Origin: Pontibacillus yanchengensis | GTDB lineage: Bacteria; Bacillota; Bacilli; Bacillales; BH030062 | Direction of reading: 5' to 3' | NCBI RefSeq assembly: GCF_009856295.1 | Contig: NZ_WMEU01000001.1 | Coordinates: 248,001-312,000 of the forward strand | Length of the DNA: 64,000 nt | Part shown: in pieces, positions 1 to 7,393 of the stretch | Numbering within the stretch: the first letter of the stretch is position 1 | Layout of the letters: every line of letters starts with the position of its first letter | Program-made: the position numbers and the translations under genes | The notes under the pieces: model-generated | Seen by the model: the letters and a program-made list of their open reading frames with translations, nothing else | Databases searched by the model: none | What the model was told of the DNA's origin: nothing

Positions 1-1001
1 TCTTTTGCTTGATTATAGTCATTTGGATCAATCCCACTGAAGACGAGCAATAAACCTTTATGACTCTCAAATCTAGATGCTGCATAGTAGGCAAGACTAT
101 GTTTTTCACGCACATTCATAAACAATTTAGAGGAAGGGAAGCCTCCAAATAATCCATTGAACACTTGCAAGGCATAATAGTCATCATCGCCGAACTGGAT
201 ACTTGTACGATATCCTAAATGTAATTTCCCCTGTTGGATATTTTGTTTTTCAACAATTTCTTTTGGCTCTTCAGGACCTTGTTGCTTGCCAGACTGAACT
301 TTTGCATTTGGAAGCGCGTCTTTTCTTGAAAAGCTCTCTTGAACAACAGACTCTACTTCTGCTTCATCGAATTGACCTAAAATATAAACGTCCATTTTAT
401 CTTTATTAAGCATATGTTGATAGTACTCGTAAAGACTTGTACTTGTAATACTTGAGAGATCCTCTTCATATCCGTGGACATGAAAACGATATGCCTCATT
501 TTCACACATCTCATCTAACAAACGAGTATTAGCGTAGCTCATTTTATCATCTTTCAATGAACGGATTTTTTGAGTTAAGGTTTGTTTTTCACGATCGATT
601 ACGTTCTCTTCTAGTCCACCATTGTCAACCTTAGGATGAAAGATAATTTCCTCCATCATTTTCATGCCTTTTTTCAATAAGTCCGTTTGATTAGATAGAA
701 ATGCGTCATTCGCAACTTCCATTCGGAACGTCATGACATGATGTTCCCCTTTTTTGGAAGCATCTACACTAAGAACCGCTCCGTATAATTCGTCTAGAGC
801 TGTACGAAATGAGCGTGCAGTAGGGTATTGCTCAGTTGCTTGTTGTAGTACATAAGGTAGCAATGCCCTTTTTGTTATGGAATCTCTTTCAAGTGGTGCT
901 TTAAATTTCACAGCAATTGTATTTGTTTTATATTTATTACTTGGTATGATATGTAAATCATATCCTTGTCCTTCATATTTCTTTTCCATCACACGTGACA
1001 T
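1..1001 (-). CDS. ymfF: M16-family peptidase-like protein YmfF, partial (C-terminus beyond window)
   Basis: This gene runs off the low-coordinate edge, so only about 333 N-terminal residues are visible. It starts at ATG 1001 after a good GGAGG site and begins MSRVMEKKYEGQGYDLHIIP. The fold is that of the insulinase-like M16 peptidases, including a VFNGLFGGFPSSKLFMNVRE segment typical of the second half-domain. Where active members carry HxxEH, this one has PYVLQQATEQYP, so the zinc site is absent. That fits YmfF, the inactive partner of YmfH, named for association with EF-P 5-aminopentanol modification in Bacillus. A ymfH gene would be expected just beyond the edge. The product is probably cytoplasmic; no signal peptide is visible. 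Confidence 0.85.
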   Translation of the reverse strand, partial: MSRVMEKKYEGQGYDLHIIPSNKYKTNTIAVKFKAPLERDSITKRALLPYVLQQATEQYPTARSFRTALDELYGAVLSVDASKKGEHHVMTFRMEVANDAFLSNQTDLLKKGMKMMEEIIFHPKVDNGGLEENVIDREKQTLTQKIRSLKDDKMSYANTRLLDEMCENEAYRFHVHGYEEDLSSITSTSLYEYYQHMLNKDKMDVYILGQFDEAEVESVVQESFSRKDALPNAKVQSGKQQGPEEPKEIVEKQNIQQGKLHLGYRTSIQFGDDDYYALQVFNGLFGGFPSSKLFMNVREKHSLAYYAASRFESHKGLLLVFSGIDPNDYNQAK

Positions 1002-1034
1002 TCCTTTTCCTCCTTCAAATCACATACTCCTTTT

Positions 1035-1043
1035 ACCATAGCA
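1035..1043 (-). promoter_or_regulatory. Possible extended -10 promoter for ymfF
   Basis: On the minus strand TGC-TATGGT reads as an extended -10 element about 35 bases ahead of the ymfF start. No good -35 hexamer lies at 17 bases; only a T-rich tract is there. Its position after the transporter terminator makes a separate promoter for ymfF sensible, but the match is weak. Confidence 0.3.
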
Positions 1044-1183
1044 TTTCTTAAAAGAAGAAAAACTATCCAATTAAATATGTATCTTTCCATTGTATCGTTT
1101 TTTTCCGTTATATGCGAATTATAGATAATCTACTTCTTTTTTAACTTATTCCACGATTAGCTTTAAATTCCTTTTATCTGCTC

Positions 1184-1219
1184 AAAAAAAAGATACCCTA
1201 ATTTATTATTTAGGATATC
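1184..1219 (-). terminator. Rho-independent terminator after the nucleoside ABC operon
   Basis: On the minus strand GATATCCTAA (1219-1210) pairs with TTAGGGTATC (1201-1192), with one G-U pair and an 8-base loop. Eight T residues follow at 1191-1184. It lies just after the yufQ stop and closes the transporter operon before ymfF. Confidence 0.9.
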
Positions 1220-1238
1220 CCTTCTTATCTATCTTGAC

Positions 1239-2264
1239 CTAACGACTCCCTTTAATATAAGGAGTCCCAATTGCTTTAGGTGCATCTGCTCTACCAATAA
1301 ATCCTGCTAGCGCTAAAATTGTTAATACGTATGGGGCTATGAGTAAATACACTTGTGGTACATTTTGAAGAAATGGTATGGTACTACTTACTACGCTTAA
1401 ACTTTGGGCAAAACCAAAAAATAGTCCTGCTCCCATAGCTCCTAGAGGATGCCATTTCCCAAAAATCATTGCTGCCAGAGCCATAAATCCTTGGCCACTA
1501 ATTGTTGCATGAGAGAAGTTCATGGCAATCGTTAAGGCGTAAACAGCCCCACCTAGGCCTCCAAATGCTCCCGATAAAATAACACCTGTATAGCGCATAC
1601 GACTCACGTTAATACCATTCGTATCTGAAGCCATTGGGTGTTCACCAACCGAACGTAATCGTAGACCAAACGGGGTTTTAAAAATGACAAACCAAACTAA
1701 AAATGCTAATAGGATGGCAATATAAGATGTTTTATATCCCGTAAAGAACATAGGTCCAATTATTGGTATGTCGCTCAGGAACAATATCTCTGTAGTATAA
1801 AAAGGTACTTCAACCATATCTGTTTGACCTTTCCCATACCATTGATTTACTAGAAATAGAGACACACCAAGTGCAAGGAAATTTAAAGCTACACCACTAA
1901 CCACTTGATCAGAACGAAAAGAAACAGAGGCTACTGCGTGTACCATGGAAAATATGGCTGAAACAATCATAGCTATCAATATAGCTATCCAAGGAGTTAA
2001 ATTCCCAAATTGAATGAAACTCAGCAAGCTTAAAAAACCAGGTGCAGATTGATCAAACCACACATCCAAACGTTGTAGAGGTCCAGCCAGAGTTAAGTTT
2101 GATACAATCGCAACAAAGGCACCCATAACCATAAGCCCTTCTAAACCAATATTAACTACCCCAGAACGCTCACTAAACACACCACCAAGTGCTGTGAAGA
2201 TAAGAGGGGCGGCAAAGAATATAGCAGCAGGGATTATGGACTGTAAAATATCAATAATACCCAT
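1239..2264 (-). CDS. yufQ: Nucleoside ABC transporter permease (YufQ/NupQ type)
   Basis: Second integral membrane subunit of a BmpA-type nucleoside importer, about 341 residues, in the branched-chain amino acid/ribose permease family. About eight to ten hydrophobic segments are visible. The conserved stretch VFSERSGVVNIGLEGLMVMG near the N-terminus is the family hallmark for this subunit. I set the start at ATG 2264, directly after AAGGAGGGG and one base past the yufP stop. A longer reading to 2327 would overlap yufP by about 60 bases without a ribosome site. In B. subtilis the homologous NupNOPQ system imports guanosine; exact substrate here is inferred. It is the last gene before the terminator at 1184-1219. 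Confidence 0.9.
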   Translation of the reverse strand: MGIIDILQSIIPAAIFFAAPLIFTALGGVFSERSGVVNIGLEGLMVMGAFVAIVSNLTLAGPLQRLDVWFDQSAPGFLSLLSFIQFGNLTPWIAILIAMIVSAIFSMVHAVASVSFRSDQVVSGVALNFLALGVSLFLVNQWYGKGQTDMVEVPFYTTEILFLSDIPIIGPMFFTGYKTSYIAILLAFLVWFVIFKTPFGLRLRSVGEHPMASDTNGINVSRMRYTGVILSGAFGGLGGAVYALTIAMNFSHATISGQGFMALAAMIFGKWHPLGAMGAGLFFGFAQSLSVVSSTIPFLQNVPQVYLLIAPYVLTILALAGFIGRADAPKAIGTPYIKGSR

Positions 2265-2265
2265 T

Positions 2266-3306
2266 TTATTTCCCCTCCTTTTTCGAACGAAGTAAGAACC
2301 AGCGGATAATGTAACTGGAAGCAACAAAGAAAATAATTAGCGCAACGACAATATCAACAAGCTCTTTTGGTACCCCGGCAGAGGGCATATTCAGCGCACC
2401 AACTTTTAACGTTCCAAATAGAAATGCACCAAGTACCGAACCTAGAGCCGTATTACCACCTAACAACGCAACGGCGATCCCATCAAAACCTATATTCGTA
2501 AACCCTGAATTCACTGACATGAACTGAAAGGTACCTAAGCCTTGCATTGCTCCTGCTACACCAGCAAATGCACCTGAAATGACAAAACTCAACACGATAT
2601 TTCGATCTACGTTCATTCCGGCGTATTTTGAAGCACTTTGATTAAAACCAACTGAGCGTAGTTCATATCCTTTGGTTGTCTTCTCTAAAATAAACCACAT
2701 TAGGAAGGCACCGATTAATGCAATGAGGAAACCGTAATGCAGCCTAGAAAATGTGAGTTGAGTTAACCACTCTGAAGCTAGCGAAGCAGTATCTGCTACT
2801 TTTTCTGTTTTATCTTCATTATCCGTAATAACAGATCTTATCAAGGCATTACATGTATATAATGCGATATAATTCATCATTATAGATACGATTACCTCAT
2901 GAACTCTAAATTTTGCTTTGAGAAATCCGGGTACAAAGCCCCACAATCCGCCGGCTACAGCTGCAGCCAAAATAGCAAGGGGTAGATGTAGAATCATCGG
3001 TAAATCTATACCAACTCCTACCCAGACTGCAGCGAGCCAACCAACAAATACTTGACCTTCAACACCAATGTTAAATAGGCCTGTCCGAAAAGCAAATGCT
3101 ACAGCTACCCCAGAAAGAATGTAGGGTGTAACTTTTACAATTGTTTCCCCAGTAAAGTAAAGATCCCCAAATGCTCCATTCCATAAAGCTGCGTATCCAC
3201 TAATAGGATTATACCCAAAAAGCAACATAATGATGGCTCCAGCAATCAATCCTAAAATAACGGAGATCACAGGGATAACAATGTTATAAAATCGACTAGC
3301 AAACAT
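2266..3306 (-). CDS. yufP: Nucleoside ABC transporter permease (YufP/NupP type)
   Basis: First permease subunit, 346 residues, with about ten membrane segments. It carries the family motif GLFNIGVEGQVFVG near residue 75, the counterpart of the NIGLEG motif in the neighbouring permease. It would pair with that protein in the membrane and be driven by the double ATPase encoded upstream. Its ATG shares a base with the stop of yufO (TAATG), so the two are translationally coupled. The last codons contain the ribosome binding site of the next gene. A function in nucleoside uptake follows from the family and from the adjacent Bmp lipoprotein. Confidence 0.9.
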   Translation of the reverse strand: MFASRFYNIVIPVISVILGLIAGAIIMLLFGYNPISGYAALWNGAFGDLYFTGETIVKVTPYILSGVAVAFAFRTGLFNIGVEGQVFVGWLAAVWVGVGIDLPMILHLPLAILAAAVAGGLWGFVPGFLKAKFRVHEVIVSIMMNYIALYTCNALIRSVITDNEDKTEKVADTASLASEWLTQLTFSRLHYGFLIALIGAFLMWFILEKTTKGYELRSVGFNQSASKYAGMNVDRNIVLSFVISGAFAGVAGAMQGLGTFQFMSVNSGFTNIGFDGIAVALLGGNTALGSVLGAFLFGTLKVGALNMPSAGVPKELVDIVVALIIFFVASSYIIRWFLLRSKKEGK

Positions 3307-4832
3307 TACTGCTCACCTTCTTTCTGTTTCTGACTACCTGCCATAAGAAGGCCAAGCTCTTGTTCTGTCGTTTCCTCAGGTTTAACATTCGAAACAATGT
3401 GGCCATCAAACATGACTGCGATCCTGTCACTGACATTCATAATTTCATCCAACTCAAATGATAACAACAACACCGCTTTACCTTGGTCTCTCGCTTCAAT
3501 CAATTTCTTATGAATAAATTCAATGGCTCCAACATCGAGACCTCTTGTAGGCTGAGCTGCAATAAGTAGGTCTGGTACCCTGTCCATTTCCCTACCGATA
3601 ATTGCTTTTTGTTGATTCCCGCCTGACAACGCTCGAGCTAATGTATATTCGCTTGGAGTTCTTACATCATATTCATCTATTAAACTTTTTGCTTTTTTAT
3701 AGATTTCTTTATAATTCAAAATACCATTCTTGGAATACGGTTCCTTATAATACGTTTGCAGCACCATGTTCTCACCGATTGGAAAGTCTAGCACCAAACC
3801 AAACTTATGGCGATCTTGCGGAATATGAGATACTCCTGATTCTGTAACATTACGTGGTGACAGATTCGTAATATCATTTCCTTTTAAAGAGATGGATCCA
3901 GCTTCTGACTTTCTAAGACCTGCTATAGCTTCAATGAGTTCACTTTGGCCATTTCCATCTACACCAGCAATTCCCACGATTTCTCCAGCCTTCACATCTA
4001 AATCCAAGTTTTTCACCATTTCTACGCCTCGAACGTCTTTCACCTTTAGATTGCGTATATGTAAAATATCTTCTTTTGGATGGGCTGCTTCTTTTTCTGT
4101 GGTGAAATTTACTTCACGCCCTACCATTAATGAAGCAAGCTCATTTGTTGTTGTCTCTGAAACATTAACCGTACCGATGCCCTCGCCTTTACGAATTACA
4201 GTACATCGGTCGCATACTTCCATGATTTCTTTTAGTTTATGAGTAATGAGAATAATAGATTTCCCCTCATTAATGAGGGTACGCATAATTTGAATCAGTT
4301 CATGAATTTCTTGAGGAGTTAATACAGCAGTAGGCTCATCAAAAATGAGAATATCAGCTCCACGATAAAGAGTCTTTAATATTTCCACTCTTTGCTGCAT
4401 CCCTACAGAAATATCTTGGATTTTGGCAGTCGGATCAACACGCAGTCCATATCGTTCAGAAATACTCTGGACCTCTCTTTCTGCCTTTTTCAGATCAACT
4501 TTACTTCCTTTTTTAGGTTCCATTCCTAAGATAATATTTTCTGTTACGGTAAACGTATCCACTAGCATAAAGTGTTGGTGAACCATACCTATCCCTAGTT
4601 GATTCGCAACATTCGGATCTGTTATGTTAACTGGTTCCCCTTTCACTTTGATCTCACCTTTTTCCGGCTGGTATAGACCAAATAATACATTCATTAAAGT
4701 TGATTTCCCTGCACCATTTTCTCCTAATAGAGCATGAATCTCACCTGGCTTCACTTGTAATGTGATGTTGTCATTGGCAACGATACCTGGGAATTCCTTA
4801 CGAATGTTTAACATTTCAATAACGTATTCCAT
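3306..4832 (-). CDS. yufO: Nucleoside ABC transporter, fused double ATPase (YufO/NupO type)
   Basis: Cytoplasmic ATPase of about 508 residues with two ABC domains in tandem, the RbsA/XylG-like arrangement. Domain 1 has Walker A GENGAGKST (about residue 38), signature ISVGMQQRVEILK and Walker B ILIFDEPTAVLTP. Domain 2 has a degenerate Walker A, GVDGNGQSE, and an LSGGNQQKAIIGREM signature. Such asymmetry is usual for this family. I prefer ATG 4832 over GTG 4835; both follow AAGGAG. A terminator-like hairpin lies between this gene and the binding-protein gene upstream, so it is probably expressed at a lower level than the lipoprotein. Confidence 0.93.
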   Translation of the reverse strand: MEYVIEMLNIRKEFPGIVANDNITLQVKPGEIHALLGENGAGKSTLMNVLFGLYQPEKGEIKVKGEPVNITDPNVANQLGIGMVHQHFMLVDTFTVTENIILGMEPKKGSKVDLKKAEREVQSISERYGLRVDPTAKIQDISVGMQQRVEILKTLYRGADILIFDEPTAVLTPQEIHELIQIMRTLINEGKSIILITHKLKEIMEVCDRCTVIRKGEGIGTVNVSETTTNELASLMVGREVNFTTEKEAAHPKEDILHIRNLKVKDVRGVEMVKNLDLDVKAGEIVGIAGVDGNGQSELIEAIAGLRKSEAGSISLKGNDITNLSPRNVTESGVSHIPQDRHKFGLVLDFPIGENMVLQTYYKEPYSKNGILNYKEIYKKAKSLIDEYDVRTPSEYTLARALSGGNQQKAIIGREMDRVPDLLIAAQPTRGLDVGAIEFIHKKLIEARDQGKAVLLLSFELDEIMNVSDRIAVMFDGHIVSNVKPEETTEQELGLLMAGSQKQKEGEQ

Positions 4833-4898
4833 CACTATCTCACTCCTTACTCCCTAAGTCGAACTACCTAAAACATCTTCTGCTTTTCCTCACTAAAA

Positions 4899-4944
4899 AT
4901 CACCAAATGAAAAGTCCCCTTATTAAATCTCTTCATTTGCTGAT
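4899..4944 (-). other. Intercistronic hairpin between lipoprotein gene and yufO
   Basis: ATCACCAAATGAA (4899-4911) and TTCATTTGCTGAT (4932-4944) form a 13-pair inverted repeat with one mismatch around a 20-base loop. No U tract follows in either direction. It sits downstream of the terminator hairpin in the same gap and could protect or process the mRNA. Confidence 0.4.
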
Positions 4945-4961
4945 TTCAGGTAGAAGAAAAG

Positions 4962-4989
4962 AAAAAGGCTAGACGAGCTAGCCTTTTTT
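4962..4989 (-). terminator. Terminator/attenuator between lipoprotein gene and yufO
   Basis: On the minus strand the arms AAAAAAGGCTAG (4989-4978) and CTAGCCTTTTT (4972-4962) flank a 5-base loop, giving a GC stem followed by a U tract. The genes on both sides belong to one transporter, so this is probably a partial terminator that lets the binding protein outnumber the membrane complex. Confidence 0.75.
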
Positions 4990-5010
4990 CATCCAAACAG
5001 TGACAAGATT

Positions 5011-6165
5011 TTATAATGAATCTAGATATGTCTTCAATTCATCACGAGTGCTTGGAACTTCAATGTCGCCATTGGTAATCTTTTGCTTCCACTCATTAAC
5101 AGAATTACTAATCTCTTCGGTATAAGCTGCTTCGTTAGTTGCTGCTACACTAATCGCATCATCATCAAGACCATATTTGATAACACCAGATTGGAAGTTT
5201 CCATTCATAGCTTTTGTAGAAAGGTCTTGAACAGCAATGTCTACACGTTTAACCATGGAGGTCAGCGTAACGTTATTATCACCGATTTGACCTTCTTCAT
5301 ATTGGTCACGGTCTACACCGATAACCCATACATTTGCTTCTGGGTCACTCTTTTTAATATCTTTAGCCTGAGCAAACACACCATTTCCTGTCGCTCCAGA
5401 AGCATGGTAAATAACATCAGCACCCTGCTTATACATATTACTTGCAATTAATTTACCTTTGTCTGCTTTATCAAAACCACCAGCATATTGAACTTCAATT
5501 TCAATATCTTTATTTACAGATTTGACACCTGCACGGAAACCACTTTCAAACTTTTTGATTAAGTCACTTTCTGTTCCGCCAACGAATCCAACTTTGTTTG
5601 ACTCAGTTTTCATAGCAGCTGCTACACCAACAAGGAATGATCCTTGATGCTCTTTAAATGTAATACTTGCAACATTATCTCCTTCAACCACACTATCTAC
5701 TATTGCAAAATGGCGATCAGGATAGCGTTCAGATACTTGAGAAATAGCATCATTTAATTTGTATCCAATTCCAAAAATAAGTTGATAATCATTTTTCACT
5801 AACCGAGTTAGGTTGTTTAAGTAATCAGCGTCTGATTCGGATTGAGCGTAGTCATATCCACCTTGTCCTTTTTCCATACCATTGTTGCTTCCAAATTCTT
5901 TTAGTCCTTCCCATGCAGATTGGTTAAAGGACTTGTCATCTACTCCACCAACATCTGTAACCATTGCTACGCTAAAATCACTATTTCCTTCAGAATCTGC
6001 ACTACCTTCAGATTCTTCCTTACTGGAATCAGAATTATCGGATTGATCTTCTGACCCTCCCTCATCACTTCCACTAGTCGTGTCATCAGAAGAGCCACAA
6101 GCTCCTAATACTAGACCAATTGTAAGTAATAAAGCAAAAATCATAAGAAAACGACGTTGTTTCAA
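5011..6165 (-). CDS. yufN: BMP-family nucleoside-binding lipoprotein (YufN/NupN type)
   Basis: Extracytoplasmic substrate-binding lipoprotein of the Bmp/PnrA family, 384 residues. The N-terminus is a lipoprotein signal: a basic MKQRRF start, a hydrophobic run and lipobox LGAC with the lipidated Cys at residue 23. A Ser/Asp/Glu-rich linker of about 40 residues follows. The mature domain begins at SVAMVTDVGGVDDKSFNQSA, the family signature, with later YHASGATGNGVF and VIGVDRDQ segments lining the nucleoside pocket. The start codon is TTG at 6165 behind GGGGGT. It heads the importer genes yufO-yufP-yufQ, and a GntR regulator lies just upstream. Confidence 0.93.
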   Translation of the reverse strand: MKQRRFLMIFALLLTIGLVLGACGSSDDTTSGSDEGGSEDQSDNSDSSKEESEGSADSEGNSDFSVAMVTDVGGVDDKSFNQSAWEGLKEFGSNNGMEKGQGGYDYAQSESDADYLNNLTRLVKNDYQLIFGIGYKLNDAISQVSERYPDRHFAIVDSVVEGDNVASITFKEHQGSFLVGVAAAMKTESNKVGFVGGTESDLIKKFESGFRAGVKSVNKDIEIEVQYAGGFDKADKGKLIASNMYKQGADVIYHASGATGNGVFAQAKDIKKSDPEANVWVIGVDRDQYEEGQIGDNNVTLTSMVKRVDIAVQDLSTKAMNGNFQSGVIKYGLDDDAISVAATNEAAYTEEISNSVNEWKQKITNGDIEVPSTRDELKTYLDSL

Positions 6166-6183
6166 ATTGATTACCCCCTATGC

Positions 6184-6231
6184 TTAATTAAATGAATCCA
6201 AACACCAAACTCTTTCATGAACATGCTTCAC
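6184..6231 (-). other. Possible 15-residue leader ORF behind an orphan Shine-Dalgarno
   Basis: An almost perfect ribosome site, AAGGAGGTGG (6251-6242), lies about 80 bases ahead of the lipoprotein start and matches no annotated gene. The nearest useful start is GTG 6231, 10 bases past the GGTGG end, opening a 15-codon frame that stops at 6184, just before the lipoprotein's own GGGGGT site. The long spacing makes translation uncertain. It could be a leader peptide, a standby ribosome site or a relic. Confidence 0.3.
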
Positions 6232-6299
6232 CGTTTGTAAACCACCTCCTTAAAGTTTCGCAAAAATTTTGAAAGCCTTTTCATATTGCTAGAAAAATT

Positions 6300-7025
6300 T
6301 TATAATCTTTTTCGTAATACGTGGAATCCGAATTTATCAGCTCTAAAATAATTACTAGAATACAATATAGGCTCGTCATCTTCTGTGTAATGCATCTGTT
6401 TCAGCAACAACATAGATTGACCAGGTTCACAGTTTAAAATAGAGGATATTCTCTCCTGAAATCCAACGGGTTCTATAAACGTGACTGCATATGTGATTCT
6501 TTTTTCACTATATTCTTCAAGTAGGTTAAATAGAGAGCCTTCCTTGTGCAAGTACTCCATTGGAAGAAGGTGTTTTGGTATTTTATCCACACAATAAACG
6601 ACTGGATCACCATCAGCACTTCGAACCCGTTCAATTTTTGCTAATGTTCCGACATTTATTGGATGAAATTTTTTAGTTTCTTCTTCTGTAGGTTCCACAA
6701 TTTCAGTAGATAAATATTGACTAGATGGAACCATTCCTGCACGTGCAATCATATCCGTCACACTAAAAAGTTCTTCTATACCAGATGAGAAAACTGGTTT
6801 TGCATTAACAAATGTACCTACCCCATGTCTACGTGTTACAACATTTTCTTCTTCAAGTAATCTCAATGCTTCACGGAGTGTAGCTCTTGAAACCCCTAGT
6901 TGTTTAGATAATTCAAATTCAGATGGTAGTTTTTCTCGCTCTTTATAAAGTCCCGTATCAATGTCCTTTTTTATTTGATCTATTACTTGTAAATATAAAT
7001 GTCTTGTGTCTGTTTTTATACTCAT
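6300..7025 (-). CDS. ymfC: GntR/HutC-family transcriptional regulator (YmfC-like)
   Basis: DNA-binding repressor-type protein of about 241 residues. Residues 5-70 form a GntR winged helix ([20 protein letters not shown], then a wing ending RRHGVGTFV). Residues about 95-235 form a UTRA effector domain of the HutC subfamily. I chose ATG 7025, behind CTGGAG, because the first 19 codons of the longer frame to 7082 are not part of the domain. It stands immediately upstream of the nucleoside importer genes on the same strand, so it most likely controls them. The ligand cannot be read from the sequence. Confidence 0.88.
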   Translation of the reverse strand: MSIKTDTRHLYLQVIDQIKKDIDTGLYKEREKLPSEFELSKQLGVSRATLREALRLLEEENVVTRRHGVGTFVNAKPVFSSGIEELFSVTDMIARAGMVPSSQYLSTEIVEPTEEETKKFHPINVGTLAKIERVRSADGDPVVYCVDKIPKHLLPMEYLHKEGSLFNLLEEYSEKRITYAVTFIEPVGFQERISSILNCEPGQSMLLLKQMHYTEDDEPILYSSNYFRADKFGFHVLRKRL

Positions 7026-7393
7026 ATTGTTCACTCCAGCTCTAGTCGATGTGAGAGATCTGACATCTGACGTTCGACTCATCTAGTTCGAAATTAATAT
7101 AACACTTTTATCGACATAAATAAATAGAATTCTACTAATCTTATGAAATTAGACATAAATATTATTGGGAATTTTTAATTATTCTAGAGTCTTAGGTATG
7201 ATTTAATAGTATTTATTAGTTACCTAAAACATTAATAAGCAATGATATGCTTCTAATACAACCCTATTCAAAATGAGATTACTCTAAAGCATATATAACT
7301 AATAGAAAAAAACAGCCTAAATTAGTATAATTTAGGCTGTTTTCTATACGTTTAACTTTTGTTTTTTAGGAAAAGCAGTTCTTAATCTGTAAG
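7026..7393. other. Intergenic region between spoIIIE and ymfC
   Basis: 368 AT-rich bases. They hold the spoIIIE terminator (7304-7341) and a tandem repeat ATCTGAC ATCTGAC (7058-7071) just ahead of the ymfC start, which could be an operator for the GntR protein. A TATATT at about 7100 could be a -10 element, but I see no matching -35. No other gene is visible. Confidence 0.5.
7304..7341 (-). terminator. Rho-independent terminator of spoIIIE
   Basis: The inverted repeat AACAGCCTAAATT / AATTTAGGCTGTT (7311-7323 and 7329-7341) encloses a 5-base loop. On the minus strand a seven-base U tract follows. It lies directly after the spoIIIE stop. Confidence 0.9.

Noticed and set aside
3602..4242. Plus-strand open frames inside yufO
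   Set aside because: No ribosome sites, no family resemblance, and they lie opposite a well-supported ABC ATPase.
6240..6299. Possible CodY box ahead of the nucleoside lipoprotein gene
   Set aside because: B. subtilis nupNOPQ is CodY-controlled, and AATTTT/GAAA words occur here, but no 15-base match to the CodY pattern could be formed.
6166..6299. Purine riboswitch for the nucleoside importer
   Set aside because: The 134-base leader lacks the conserved three-stem core of purine aptamers.
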